The notes below the pieces were generated by a model, which saw nothing but the letters and a program-made list of their open reading frames with translations, searched no databases and had not been told where the DNA came from. Shown here piece by piece: positions 1 to 10,702 of a stretch of 64,000 bases of DNA (within the stretch, counting starts at the first letter, position 1; each line of letters starts with the position of its first letter). Made by a program: the position numbers and the translations under genes. Source of the DNA: Neurospora tetrasperma FGSC 2508 (lineage: Eukaryota; Ascomycota; Sordariomycetes; Sordariales; Sordariaceae); NCBI RefSeq assembly GCF_000213175.1, contig NW_009799104.1:1863724-1927723 (forward strand), written 5' to 3'.

Positions 1-990
1 GTCGGTAAGGTAGGTATTAAAATGGCCGTAAACTAGCGGCGCGAAAATTTGGTCTATGGGATAAAGAAGCAAAGGAGGACCTGATAATAACGCCCGTGGT
101 AATGTAAGATACAGAGAATAGAGGGCCGGTGCCTCTTCTTTTTTTTTTGAGGGGGTGTGCTCGTGTCAACAAATGGGGATTATCAGAGAGAACAAAGTTG
201 GCCGGATGTGGGTGGAAAGGAACTGCGTGGACTGGATGCGGGTGCAGGCAAGTTTGAGCACAGGTGGAAGCGAGCGAAACGCAGAGCCTTCCAGCAAAAC
301 GTCCCCGGCTGAGCGCTAGTCCTGTTCTGGAAGGAGCCAGCTGGCACGTGTCACGCCACAGTTGGAGCACTCGACAAGCACAGCAAGCTGCCAGCTGCCG
401 CAGAGCTGCCGGAGTGGTGTGTACGACTCGGACGTTTTGATTTCGGCAGCATGAACAAGGAGAAGGGCTGAAGAGTTTCCACGACTCTGGAGACACTTTG
501 AAGATTGCCATTGTTTCGGCAACACCACGTCGAGATTGATATTTCACGCTATGGGCAATGGGGATGCTACCTCCACCACCTTTTCAGCCTTTTGGCAATG
601 TCCAAACATACCACGTACGCAATGTCTTCTATCAAGAATCCAAGCAGCTTCCAGGTGATCGTGCACGTGACTTTTGCGTAACCATCCTGAGGGGCCAAGC
701 TCCCAAACGGTAGGTAGTGGGAGGTGGTACAGCGGGTTATACTACCCTACCTCGCTCCGACCTGGTTGACGGCAGGTGGTGTGCGGTTCAATCATATCGT
801 TCCGTCCCGTTGTCGCAAGTTTACCTCTATCCTACTAGCTTGGAGTCCGAACGAAGTTTAAAGCTTCCCCTCTGAGCCACTCCTCTTTCCGTCGTCGAGG
901 CTGCTGGCTGTTGTTGTTCCGTGATCCATTGGCACCTCCCGCTTCACAGCCTCGCCCATCTCGTTCAGGCCATCGCCAGCAACCTACAAG
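1..990. other. 5' flanking region, no supported gene
   Basis: This is sequence upstream of the complex I gene. It contains a T-run near 138-148 and GGTAGGTAG-like motifs near 711-721. Several short open frames exist on both strands, the longest on the minus strand at 17-547 (176 codons). None shows a recognisable domain, and the long one is rich in Cys, Ser and Pro without structure. Bases roughly 780-990 probably include the promoter and 5' leader of the gene starting at 991. Confidence 0.5.
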
Positions 991-1963
991 ATGGCCAGCA
1001 AGCTCTGCAGAAGCAGGGCCCTGGCCTCTGCCCTGCGCTCCGCGAAGCCGTCGCCAGCTATCAGGTGCCTCGCGACCACCAGCCGTAACCTTATCAACAT
1101 GCCCGAAGGCCCCAACCCGCGGCAGTTCCCCCGTGAGCCCCTGCCGGGCGCCCTGAATGCAGCCGTGGTCAACCCGGCCGACAAGTACCAGTCCAAGGCC
1201 GACAATCTCCACAAGTACGGGTCGTGGCTCATGGGCTGTCTCCCCAAGTACATCCAGCAATTCTCGGTTTGGAAGGACGAGTTGACCATTTACATTTCTC
1301 CCGCCGGTGTCATTCCTGTCTTTTCGTTCCTCAAGTGTAAGATATACCAGTGTTTATTGATACAAGTTGTTTGGGCGCAAAGAATGTCTGGTGAACGTCG
1401 TTTCTGTCGTGTGGTGGAGGTGGACTGGAGATAGCGACTGATTCATGATCCTTGCAGACAATACGGCGGCCGAATACACCCAAGTGAGTGACATCACTGC
1501 GGTTGATTTCCCCACCAAGGACCAGCGCTTCGAGGTCGTCTACAATCTGCTGAGCGTGCGCCACAACTCGAGAATCCGCGTCAAGACGTACGCCGACGAG
1601 GTGTCCCCCGTGCCCAGCATCACCCCCCTCTACGATGGCGCCAACTGGTACGAGCGCGAGGTCTACGATCTCTTTGGCGTCTTCTTCACCGGCCACCCGG
1701 ACCTGCGCCGCATCATGACCGACTACGGCTTCGACGGCCACCCGCTGCGCAAGGACTTCCCCATGACCGGCTACACCGAGATTCGCTACGACGAGGAGAA
1801 GAAGCGCATCGTGACGGAGCCTCTGGAGATGACACAGGCCTTCCGCAACTTTGAGGGTGGGTCCAGCGCCTGGGAGCAGGTCGGAGCTGGTATCGACCGC
1901 AAGCCCGAGTCTTTCAAGCTCCCAACGCCGAAGCCGGAGACGAAGCCGGAGGAGAAGAAGTAG
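991..1963 (+). CDS. NDUFS3: NADH:ubiquinone oxidoreductase 30-kDa subunit (complex I, NDUFS3/NuoC family), mitochondrial
   Basis: This is a core subunit of the peripheral (matrix) arm of respiratory complex I, near the quinone-binding junction. Two exons are read: 991-1336 and 1458-1963. The intron (donor GTAAGA, acceptor TTGCAG) is phase 1, and the join gives FLKYNTAAEY. The product is 283 aa, matching the length I recall for the Neurospora 30.4-kDa subunit. Residues 1-30 are rich in Arg, Ser and Ala with no acidic residue, as expected of a mitochondrial presequence. The family signature lies at about residues 180-221: [20 protein letters not shown], then the [12 protein letters not shown] stretch. 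The C-terminus is Lys/Glu/Pro-rich ([10 protein letters not shown]). The start is chosen because the presequence follows directly and no better upstream in-frame ATG is seen. Identification is firm; only the transcript ends are unknown. Confidence 0.97.
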
Positions 1964-3353
1964 ACGGAAAGAAACGGCATACCAAACACCACTTCGAACG
2001 CGAGATTCGGGGGAGTGGAGAAAGGTTGATAGATATTTGCTGGGTACGGCAAGCCTTCTATATCCAGCTGGTTGGTTCTGTGGGTTTGCGCTTTGTAGAT
2101 AGTCTGCTCGGAGCACAGAACGAGAGCTACTACTTAGATTGGAACGGCAATACAGAACGTCCACCACAGGACTCCAATTTATGACTGACTCTGCGAGTTA
2201 TTGTACGCCAAGGGGTCGCAAGTCAGCACATCAGTAGTATATGGGAATTCTGCTCATCAAATTGGAACGTTTGATGACTTTCGGTAGGCGAATTTACCTA
2301 GATTCTCAAGTCCGCAGCTATTCCGATGCTGTGGCTCTGGACGGCTAACCCACCTCTTTGTATGGAATCGCGGTAAGAGGTACCGGTCACAAAGTCAATC
2401 TATGAACAGGAAAAGGCAAGCACTTCAACCAAACCGACCCCGAGCTTCCCAGCAGCGTAGGGCCGTAGTATGTGGCCGAGCTATCCTCGTACGAGCTTTG
2501 CGTCGCGTTGCGTTGTTTCCTTTTGCTCTCCACGCCATGAGTAAGAGGAGTGGGCGCCATTGCTGGGGAAAATCGATACACATAGACATCTACACTAGAC
2601 TGGAGCTTCGTAGGTGAGTTGGAAGGAGCGGAACGGCTGAGACAAGGAACAAGTCCAGAGCACATCGATGTCGTTATGGCTGTTCATCCACCCATTGACG
2701 TACCTTGGTCAATGTGAACTTCCTTCATGGTGTCTAGAGGGTGACATGCAACTGCAGAGGTGAGCTTCGCTCGTGTAGGCAATATTGCCACCTTCCATCT
2801 CAAATCGATCACTAACAAGGCAATAATTAACTGTCCACCTAATTACAAACAGCCATTGTTATTCCCTGAAAGGGAACCCTAAAGCATGTTATTCATCCTG
2901 CCTAGCAAACAGTAAGCATCAAACTTGGCAACCGTAACCTCGGACCTCCGAACCTACCTCTAGGTACATACGCAGTTGCAGAAGTGAGCTTCACTTGTAT
3001 AGAAAGGGTAACTGGTCATAAGGATGAAAGTAAATAGATAGGAACTCCAACTTGGGCCCTCTCAGTAGATATTTAAACTACTCAATCCCCCCTCTCAAAT
3101 CCTTCTCCTCCCTACTAAATAACATTCTTTCTATTAACTTCCTCCTACTCTCGTTATTCCAAGCAATATAATTGTGCAATCATTGTCAAGACGTATAAAA
3201 AAACAACGTCTGCATACCTATTTGCCGACTGGGCGTCACCAAGAGTTTTGCCCGATTCAAGCCAACAATACAGGTATGTTTCTTACTTACTATTCTACTT
3301 TCTATTTTCCTGTTTCTCCAACTCCTTTCTAACATAATAGTAAATGTCGCAGA
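1964..3353. other. intergenic region with a diverged 31-nt repeat and the leader of the next gene
   Basis: This lies between two plus-strand genes. Two related 31-nt segments sit near 2749-2780 and 2969-3000 and differ mainly by C/T and G/A transitions. A pyrimidine-rich block at about 3080-3150 precedes the probable leader of the small membrane-protein gene. A likely 5'-UTR intron spans 3274-3352, with donor GTATGT, branch-like CTAAC near 3329 and acceptor CGCAG, ending just before the ATG at 3354. No coding frame of note was found in the rest. Confidence 0.5.
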
Positions 3354-3755
3354 ATGAACGATACAATCTTGCCCCTGCCAATTACCATGCCATACGATAG
3401 TAACCCTAGTGTCCAATGGTACATTTGGCTCCTTGCAAGTATTGCTTGGTGTGCAGTGGGCTCTCTGTGGTTTTGGCACCGGTCTGAAACGGTTTGGACC
3501 TGGCTAAATGGTTCTATCGATACGTTTCACCAAGAGCAGCCAATTACCCGACGCTCTCGGATCACCACAAGTTGTTTCGTTTCATTTGTGGTCGTCGCCA
3601 TGTGGCCCTTGGAGATCTTGATCTCCACCATTTGGTCGAAGATAACTCACGCGACAAATCACCAAGGACCATCAAAAGAACAACCAAGAACACCACCAGA
3701 AGAACCCCAAGCAGCACCCCCGCCACCCTATGATGTTGCAGGTGCCGCCGCATAG
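3354..3755 (+). CDS. small two-pass membrane protein, function unknown
   Basis: A 133-codon single-exon frame. I do not recognise a family. Two hydrophobic segments are visible, about residues 20-41 (Trp-rich, QWYIWLLASIAWC...) and about 70-93 (CFVSFVVVAMWPLEIL...), separated by a basic, polar loop. The C-terminal 35 residues are Pro/Glu-rich and end with PPPPYDVAGAAA, which contains a PPxY motif of the type bound by WW domains, for example Rsp5/NEDD4 ubiquitin ligases. Support for a real gene is the upstream pattern: a pyrimidine-rich stretch, then a well-formed intron (3274-3352) that ends one base before the ATG. An overlapping frame in another register (3494-3733) looks like a shadow. With no family match this stays a hypothetical protein; the topology and PPxY role are inference. 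Confidence 0.55.
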   Translation: MNDTILPLPITMPYDSNPSVQWYIWLLASIAWCAVGSLWFWHRSETVWTWLNGSIDTFHQEQPITRRSRITTSCFVSFVVVAMWPLEILISTIWSKITHATNHQGPSKEQPRTPPEEPQAAPPPPYDVAGAAA

Positions 3756-4413
3756 GTTCTTGCTGAGAGGCGGTTGGTTTCGACAGTAACAGTTTGGTCT
3801 GGAGGCTGGTTACACTGATCAATGTAGCGAATTTTGGCACACGAAACGAAATTTGGAAGGAAAAACAGCGTGTTTTTTGCGCCTCCCGTATTCTGGTGTC
3901 GCGATTTTAGGCTTGGGATGTGACATGATGTGATGAGAGGTGATGTTGTTCTTGAAAGCGACGTCGAGGTGGGAGAGGAGCTTCGACTTGGGAAGAAAGT
4001 GTGGAAAGTGGATTACGATCCCTGAGAAGCGGCCATGGCAGCGTGGCTTGGTACCAGAATCTCATGCTACGAAATTTCACACACGGGGTAATAAAACAAG
4101 ATATTGTTCCAAGTCATCATCTCATTCATCCAAAAAGTCAACGCTGAACAGGTAGCTAGCTAGCTTACAGCCGCTGTTCCTCTCTCATCATACATCCTCC
4201 ATGCATGCCAAAAGTGCCATATACAAAATCCAATGCTACCAAACCCAACCAAAAAAAGCACCGCGGTTATACAAAAGCCAGTTCCCTATCGTTTTGTGAA
4301 CACGCGCCCCCAATGATACTATGTGCGGGTATAAAATGTACAAAGCAAGAAAAAGGGATTCTTTTTTCTCTCTTCTTCATCAACGATCAACCAAGCCAAG
4401 CCAAAGACATTGC
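3756..4413. other. convergent intergenic region
   Basis: This is the 3' flank shared by the small membrane-protein gene (+) and the dioxygenase gene (-). I see no coding frame with family features, and only short A/T-rich runs. Confidence 0.5.
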
Positions 4414-5379
4414 TTAGACCTTGCCCTTGAAGCCCTTGGGAGCAAGGTTGACGTTGTACTCGAGCTCAAGAACGGCCTTCTCGTCACCCTCAAGAGGCTT
4501 GAAGGTCACAACGAGATCATCCTTGACAGCGAAGACGGTGTCGTTGGTGATCCAGGGGTCGTCGCTGGGGTAGAGCTGAGTGGTGCAGCCCTGGTACTCG
4601 GGATGAGTAACCATGATGTGGATGTGAGCGGGGCGCATGGGGTGGCGGTCCATGAGCTGGAGGAGGGCATACGAGGGGCCGTCGGTGGGCAGACTGTAAG
4701 CAGTCGGGTGGAGGCAGTAGAACCAGTACTCGCCCTTCTCGTTGGCCTTGAACTTGCCGCGCAGGTTGTTGGGCGTCTGGTTCTGAGGGTCCTGGAAGTC
4801 GTACTTGCCGTTGGCGGAGGCTTGCCAGATGTCGAACACGGCGTTGGGAATGGGCTGGCCCGTGGTGATGTCGCGGATGACACCGTGCATCTTGGTCACG
4901 CGGCCCTTGGGAGGGACACCGTCCTGGATGATGGAGCCACCGTTCTCGCGGAAGGGGGCATTGGGGGACCAGAAGGGCCCGAGGATGGAGGACGAGGTGG
5001 GCTCAAGACCCTCCTCGACGACAATCTTGTGGGCGATCTCATCAACAAGGCTGAAGAGGAAGTTGTTAGTATGGAAGTTCTTGAGTTTATTGGATCATCT
5101 GTGAGAAAGCAAAAAAACTTACGTCTCAAGACCCAAGATGTCGGAGAGACGGTGGGCCTCGTTACGGGTCTGGCCAGACTCGCTGTAGACGCGGCCGACC
5201 TCATTAATGTACTTGACACCAGCCATCCACTCGTCCATGGTGAGCTCAACCTCGCGAGCGAAGTCGTGGATGTGACGGATCAGAGCACCAAGAACCTGAC
5301 GGTTGCGGGGAGTGGTGTTGGGGCCCATGCCGTCAATGACATTCTGGGTGAAGTTGGGGTCGAATCTGTGAGAAGCCAT
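4414..5379 (-). CDS. intradiol ring-cleavage dioxygenase (hydroxyquinol/catechol 1,2-dioxygenase type)
   Basis: This enzyme would cleave a catechol-type ring between the two hydroxyls using Fe(III), feeding the 3-oxoadipate pathway in the cytosol. Two exons are read on the minus strand: 5379-5123 and 5050-4414. The intron has donor GTAAGT, branch ACTAAC and acceptor TCAG, and the joined product is 297 aa. The N-terminal ~110 residues match the dioxygenase N-terminal helical domain. The catalytic domain carries the four expected iron ligands: Tyr169 (NGKYDFQ), Tyr204 ([11 protein letters not shown]), and His228 and His230 (RPAHIH). The PMRPAHIH context favours hydroxyquinol over simple catechol as substrate, but that is inference. 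The start at 5379 ([10 protein letters not shown]) is preferred over an in-frame ATG at 5499, because the extra 40 residues are hydrophobic and unlike the family. The gene is divergent from the carboxymuconate cyclase gene at 7138. Confidence 0.93.
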
Positions 5380-7137
5380 CTTGCCTGTTGTGGTGATGAT
5401 GACGATGATGAAAACACTGGAATCAACAATACGGAGAGGATCAAGAGGATAAAAAGGATGGAACAGGCAGATCCAAACTTGTAGGTAGTTTGATGACAAT
5501 TACAATGAGAAAAGAAGAAGGGGGACAGCCGGAGCAAGAGGTTCCTCGAAGAATGTTATATACAAATGGGACTATACAGAGCAGTCCGTCACCGTAGTGT
5601 ACAACTGGGATCTCTCTTTCCCTCGACGCACACCCTGGATCTTCATGGCATTGTGAATGGACGCAACATGATAGGATCGCACACGCCCCAGGTGCCCAGG
5701 TGCCCGGATGGTGCCATGTGCCTCCATGTTTCCCCGCTGCCCTTTGAGAGCTCTGGATCCGGACGGACTTGCGGCAGGTTGAGATTCCTATGTCGGTCAC
5801 TGTGGGTGTGATGTGAGTGTGGGGTTAATGGTTATGGAGAAACGGAGGCAAAGCGGGAGAAATATAGCCCTGCGTCACGGTAGCCCCTAACCCTGGATCT
5901 TCAAAACTGCTGCCGGTTCGCTGCCGGGATGGTCGCGTTGTCTCAGCTTGCAAAGAATTCCCGGTACTGTAGCTTCCAATATCAATCAAGGCAACAAATT
6001 TGTTCCTGAATTGAGTTCAACCCTTGCTCGACTGCGGTGAATCACTCGAGACATCGAGAACTGCTGATCTGGCATGCTTGGAGGCGATCTCGACTTTTTC
6101 CAAACGGTGTGAATCTTATGTCCGTCTTGGCAACAATCGTGCGGCTAATGTCTAACAATTGCCCGCGAATCCACTCTCCAGATCTCGGCATTGAGGAGCA
6201 TGAGGAGAAAATATACTATCATAGGAGGTTTGTTGACGATAGTGTATATCTTCAACCATTAGCCTTCCCAGCATCATCACAAGGTTCAGATGCCGGTACC
6301 TATCCATCAACTCCAATCCTCGATATATTGGATCTGGTTGCCTATCATGTCGGTAACCAATTGGTTGCCTACTGTAGCAGTAATAGCCGTCTCCATTGTA
6401 GGCTGTGTTCCAAAGTACAACAAACACTAACACTCGAGGTGCCGTGTATACAGCATTGTATGTAATGAGTTCACTTTTCTGGCAATGAATGAATGGGATG
6501 GGTGAGCCTTTTCCCGCCCAGCCTGTCATTGCCCGTGCAATGACCGGACGCAGCAAGGTTCCCATGACAGCCCCCCGGGGCTCTGGAACGGGGCATCGGG
6601 GTTCCGGTTTTCATCCGGCGGGCAAGGGAGGCCTGGTCTCCCTCCCAATCGACTTTCGGGGCGTTCTGGGCCTTGCAGAGGCGGGCATGGAACAATGGTC
6701 ACTGGTCGCTACAGATGGGAAAAATCCCACACAAGTCCGCTGCGGCCGCTGGGAAGAAATCCTTCTGAAATCTACCGTTGCCGCTTTCCGAGTCCCGACC
6801 TCGTGCCCGTGTAAACATTCTCCCCACCATTGGATACCGAAAGCTGGGGACCAAGTGGGGGGCAGAACGAAACTAACACCAGCGTTTTCCCAATGCCGGT
6901 CGCAGCTCCATTCCATGTGTAAACGATCGATGCAACCCCCGTCTCGCGACAGCCGGGCAATCATGTCGGATCTCGAGGTTGGGGGATGGGATGAACTTCC
7001 GTCAAGGTCCTCGAGATATCCCCATTTCTCAACATCGTTGTTTCGCGCTTCGTGATCCTACGCCGACGTGAACTTTCCAGGTCGCAGTCGCAGTCGCAGT
7101 CGCTTCGCCTATTTCTCCCAGTTGACGTCATTCCAAG
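5380..7137. promoter_or_regulatory. divergent intergenic region between two aromatic-catabolism genes
   Basis: About 1.76 kb lies between the start codons of the dioxygenase (-) and the muconate cyclase (+), so it must hold both promoters. Small frames (for example 6489-7055 and 6152-6565) have no recognisable domain. Four tandem partial copies of the hexamer GTCGCA lie at about 7081-7103, just upstream of the cyclase ATG. I cannot assign specific regulator sites by eye. Confidence 0.55.
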
Positions 7138-8379
7138 ATGCCCCTCCATCATTTGATGATTGGTACCTGGACCCCGCCAGGTGCCATCTTCACTGTCCAG
7201 TTCGACGACGAGAAGCTCAAATGCAAGCTCATCAAGAGAACAGAAATTCCTCAGGATGAGCCGATATCATGGATGACCTTTGACGTATGAGATCCATCAT
7301 CAAATGTCCACGAGTACTGCGACTTTGCCTGCTCACAATGGAGATGGGAATAGCATGAGAGGAAGAACATTTACGGCGCTGCCATGAAGAAATGGAGCAG
7401 CTTTGCCGTCAAGAGCCCGACTGAGATTGTCCACGAGGCATCGCACCCCATCGGTGGTCACCGTACGTTACCAAAACTCCTATGTCACGACCCAATGTTC
7501 TCGGACTAAATGACGTGTTTGTGTGTGTATACAGCCAGGGCCAACGACGCCGACACCAACACGCGCGCCATCTTCCTCCTCGCAGCCAAGCAGCCCCCCT
7601 ACGCCGTTTATGCGAACCCCTTCTACAAGTTCGCCGGTTATGGCAACGTCTTCTCGGTCTCCGAGACCGGCAAGCTCGAGAAGAACGTCCAGAACTACGA
7701 ATATCAAGAAAACACTGGCATCCACGGCATGGTGTTCGACCCGACCGAGACCTACCTCTACTCAGCCGACCTGACCGCGAACAAGCTCTGGACGCACCGC
7801 AAGCTGGCCTCGGGCGAAGTCGAACTAGTCGGCTCCGTCGACGCTCCTGATCCGGGCGACCACCCTCGCTGGGTTGCCATGCACCCCACGGGCAACTATT
7901 TGTATGCCCTGATGGAGGCCGGCAACCGCATCTGCGAGTACGTCATCGACCCGGCCACGCACATGCCCGTGTACACGCATCACAGCTTCCCGCTGATCCC
8001 ACCGGGCATTCCCGATCGGGACCCCGAGACCGGCAAGGGCCTCTACCGCGCCGACGTGTGCGCGCTGACCTTTAGCGGCAAGTACATGTTTGCTAGTTCG
8101 CGGGCGAACAAGTTCGAGCTGCAGGGGTACATTGCGGGCTTTAAGCTCAGGGACTGCGGAAGCATCGAGAAGCAGCTGTTTCTTAGCCCGACGCCGACGA
8201 GCGGTGGGCATAGCAATGCTGTTAGCCCGTGCCCGTGGAGTGATGAGTGGATGGCGATCACGGACGATCAGGAGGGCTGGTTGGAGATTTATCGGTGGAA
8301 GGATGAGTTCTTGCATAGGGTTGCGAGGGTACGGATTCCGGAGCCAGGGTTTGGGATGAATGCCATTTGGTACGATTAG
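7138..8379 (+). CDS. carboxy-cis,cis-muconate cyclase (3-carboxymuconate lactonizing enzyme, CMLE)
   Basis: This enzyme converts 3-carboxy-cis,cis-muconate to its lactone in the protocatechuate branch of the 3-oxoadipate pathway. The fungal enzyme is a seven-bladed beta-propeller unrelated to the bacterial lactonizing enzymes. Three exons are read: 7138-7284, 7354-7462 and 7535-8379. Donors are GTATGA and GTACGT, acceptors AATAG and TACAG, and both introns keep the frame. The 366-aa product starts MPLHHLMIGTWTPPGAIFTV and ends PEPGFGMNAIWYD, as I recall for the crystallised Neurospora crassa protein; near-identity is from memory, not a search. The first two exons are too short to stand out as open frames and are supported by splice signals and the family sequence. 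The neighbour is the divergent intradiol dioxygenase, consistent with a shared catabolic role. Confidence 0.95.
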
Positions 8380-8746
8380 ATGGAATGCTGTTCTCTCGTT
8401 TTGATGTAGGAATGATGTTGGGTGTACCCCCCGAAGGATGCGCAAGAGGTAAGTAGCGAAAGATGCCTTACATATCAGCCAGTAACAACATGCTTCTATC
8501 TATGATAATGAAATTGAAAAGGACTGAACTCGTAGACAGCGAATGATTCAAGCATGCAATTGGGAAACAAGTTGGGCATAAAAAGTCTTCCATTATATCA
8601 CTGCCAAAACTTTTCGGTCTTTGCTGTAGTGGTGAACTAACGCAAAGCCGTGGTTGACGAGGTTTGTCCCAAGAGCTTTACCAGCCCACTGTGTCTGACT
8701 GTCTGACATATATGAGTACAGTTATTTGAGCCTCTACTCATCAACA
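8380..8746. other. 3' flank of the muconate cyclase gene
   Basis: No gene is seen between the cyclase stop codon and the tRNA. The short minus-strand frames overlapping the tRNA (8637-8837 and 8734-8955) are artefacts of the tRNA and the adjacent T-rich terminator. Confidence 0.5.
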
Positions 8747-8836
8747 GGGATTGTAGTATAGTGGTCAGTACTTCTCGTTGTGGTTCTTTGCACACAACGA
8801 TCCGAGAGGACCCAGGTTCGATTCCTGGCAATCCCA
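8747..8836 (+). tRNA. tRNA-His(GTG): tRNA-His (anticodon GTG) with an 18-nt intron
   Basis: A full cloverleaf can be drawn. The acceptor stem GGGATTG (8747-8753) pairs with CAATCCC (8829-8835), followed by discriminator A8836. The D arm contains GTATAGTGGTCAGTAC. The anticodon stem TCTCG (8773-8777) pairs with CGAGA (8803-8807). The T arm is CCAGG-TTCGATT-CCTGG. The anticodon GTG is at 8780-8782. An 18-nt intron (8784-8801) sits in the canonical place, one base 3' of the anticodon. A run of five T at 8840-8844 is a plausible Pol III terminator. His identity follows from the anticodon; the extra 5' G of mature tRNA-His would be added after transcription. Confidence 0.93.
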
Positions 8837-8844
8837 CTCTTTTT

Positions 8845-9701
8845 GCGCATTTTGCATGAATGGTCCTGCAAACCTCTTCTCTTTTTTTTTTCCTTTTTTT
8901 TTTTTGTAGTCTCTTCAGACCTTCTTTCTTTGCATAAATATCCGCTATTGGTCAACAGAAAACATGAATGTAGGCTCGAGGTAGGTTAGAGAAAAGGTTG
9001 TGATGGTATAGTTGGTTTGTTTGTTAGTTTAGTGATGGTTCCTCGATCACGAGTTGAACAGGAAAGTTTTGGAGCTGTTAAGTTATTAGCCTTTGAACAG
9101 ACAGAGAAAGTGTCCTCTGTTTAAAGTGACATGGCAGAATGGCCAAGGTCTTGTGAGTTACAGAAAGCCTTGGTAAGGTATCCTCTCATCCCTCTCTCCG
9201 TCTTCTTCGAGACCTTCAAGGCTGGAAAGTATTAGTTTTACAGCGTTGCTCAGGTCTGGATTGTCACTGTGAAAATGCATCATGAGTCTTTGTAAACGGA
9301 AAGTTTAGGTAGTTTAGTTCCCGAAGGCTATGGTCGGTTCAGTTGTCACCCATCTCCAAAACGTGCTTTTTTCAAATGTGTTGTATTACACTGGTGGACT
9401 GAAGGAAGGTTTCGACATTTGGAAGTTGTGTTTCCGTCATTTGCCATGGCTAATATGATATGCAGCACGTTCAATCCACAATGACCTTTCTTCCCGATAG
9501 AATGGAACAATGTGCGTTAACGTATCCTAGAGAACCGCGTTGCACGATGACGGATTTAGGTTCCAGCAAAGATACTATAGAGGGTATATGGTCATCACTA
9601 CTTTCCTCCTGATCAACATTACTTCCAAAAAGCAGATGTCTCTCCATCCTCCCCTGGATTCCATACTACATAGCACACAGCCCTCACCCGATCGATCCTA
9701 A
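8845..9701. other. convergent intergenic region
   Basis: This lies between the tRNA and the 3' end of the Cys-rich surface-protein gene. It includes T-rich runs at about 8881-8905. I see no coding frame and no RNA gene. Confidence 0.45.
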
Positions 9702-10702
9702 CTATGTAGCCGCCTGCCTATACGGCTCATACTTAGCCGGCCCATGGGGATCATTCTCCGCCAGATCCGTCGAGACGAAGTAGTGGTCATGCTGCGAAAT
9801 GCGACTCACGCGCCTAATCTGCCTCGGCTTCCACCATAGAAAATAGGCCAACGCTCCCGCAGCGGCCAAGACAGCGACCGGAATACCAACACCTAGCCCA
9901 ATCTTGAGACCGTTACTACTACTAGAGCCGCTGGAGTCACTACCAACGTCTCCCTTGGAACTTGCAACGGGTGGAGCAGCTGGCGTTGTCGTCGGCGCAA
10001 ATGAGGTCTGGCTGGAGGTCAGGGAGGTTGATGATGGGGGGCCATCGGTTATCTGGGTGGTAGTTCCTGTTCCTGTGGCGGATGCTTCTACGGTGCTGAC
10101 CCTCGTGGACGCGATGCTGAGTGATGGAGTTCCCGTGAATGTCGTGTCAGACACTTGTATAATGGTTTGCACCAGGCCAACACTGATGGTGAATGCACTG
10201 CTATCTTTATCGTTTGATGAACAGTCACATTTTCCTTCGTTGAAGTCTGCCGCACAGCAGAATCGGTCGTTTCCACAGGCAGCTAATTCGCCCCTGCGGT
10301 TTCCGTTTTCTATTGAATGAAAGCAAGGTGAATGTTAGTAGGTTGTTGGACACTGACACTGACCGTCAGACAGCCTTGATTGGACCTACCAAGGCAAGCA
10401 CTCCCGCAGATATAGTTGTTCCATTGAGGATTTGTACAAGCTCCTCGCTGCACCGCGCCCAGAGTCAAGTTGGGAAACGAGTTGCTTTCTGTCGTCGCGA
10501 TGCAGAGCGCATTGCTGAAACATGTCCACCCTGCCGGACAGCAAGAAGAAACTGGAGCGTTGAAGGCCTGGCAAGCAAAGTAGCCTGGTGCGAACTCGCC
10601 ACCAGGAAAGTAACACGGCGCATTTGGGTCGGCTCGTACTTGTCGCGCTTGTGCCGCTAGGTATACAAGTATCGCGAAGAGGGAAGATGTAGTAGGAATC
10701 AT
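9702..10702 (-). CDS. secreted, single-pass Cys-rich surface protein of unknown function
   Basis: Two exons are read on the minus strand: 10702-10390 and 10309-9702, joined to 306 aa. The chosen donor is GTAGGT (10389-10384), which makes ...GSACL-E-NGNRRGELAACG. A later phase-1 donor (GTGTCA) would add a few residues and cannot be excluded. Residues 1-24 look like a signal peptide. Residues 25-150 are a Cys-rich ectodomain with CCPAGWTC and RFCCAADFNEGKCDC. Next come a Ser/Thr-rich stalk, a transmembrane helix at about 241-264 (IGLGVGIPVAVLAAAGALAY), and a ~42-residue cytoplasmic tail starting with a basic stop-transfer patch (WKPRQIRRVSR). This architecture is common in filamentous fungi but I know no function. 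The start at 10702 is preferred over 10828 because it begins directly at the signal peptide. Confidence 0.8.

Noticed and set aside
17-547. 176-codon minus-strand frame at the window start
   Set aside because: No domain, no splice partner in the window, and an odd Cys/Pro-rich composition.
4321-5484. 387-codon plus-strand frame opposite the dioxygenase gene
   Set aside because: It runs through the dioxygenase coding strand and its intron, has low-complexity Val/Gly/Glu composition and no domain. The minus-strand model has all four iron ligands.
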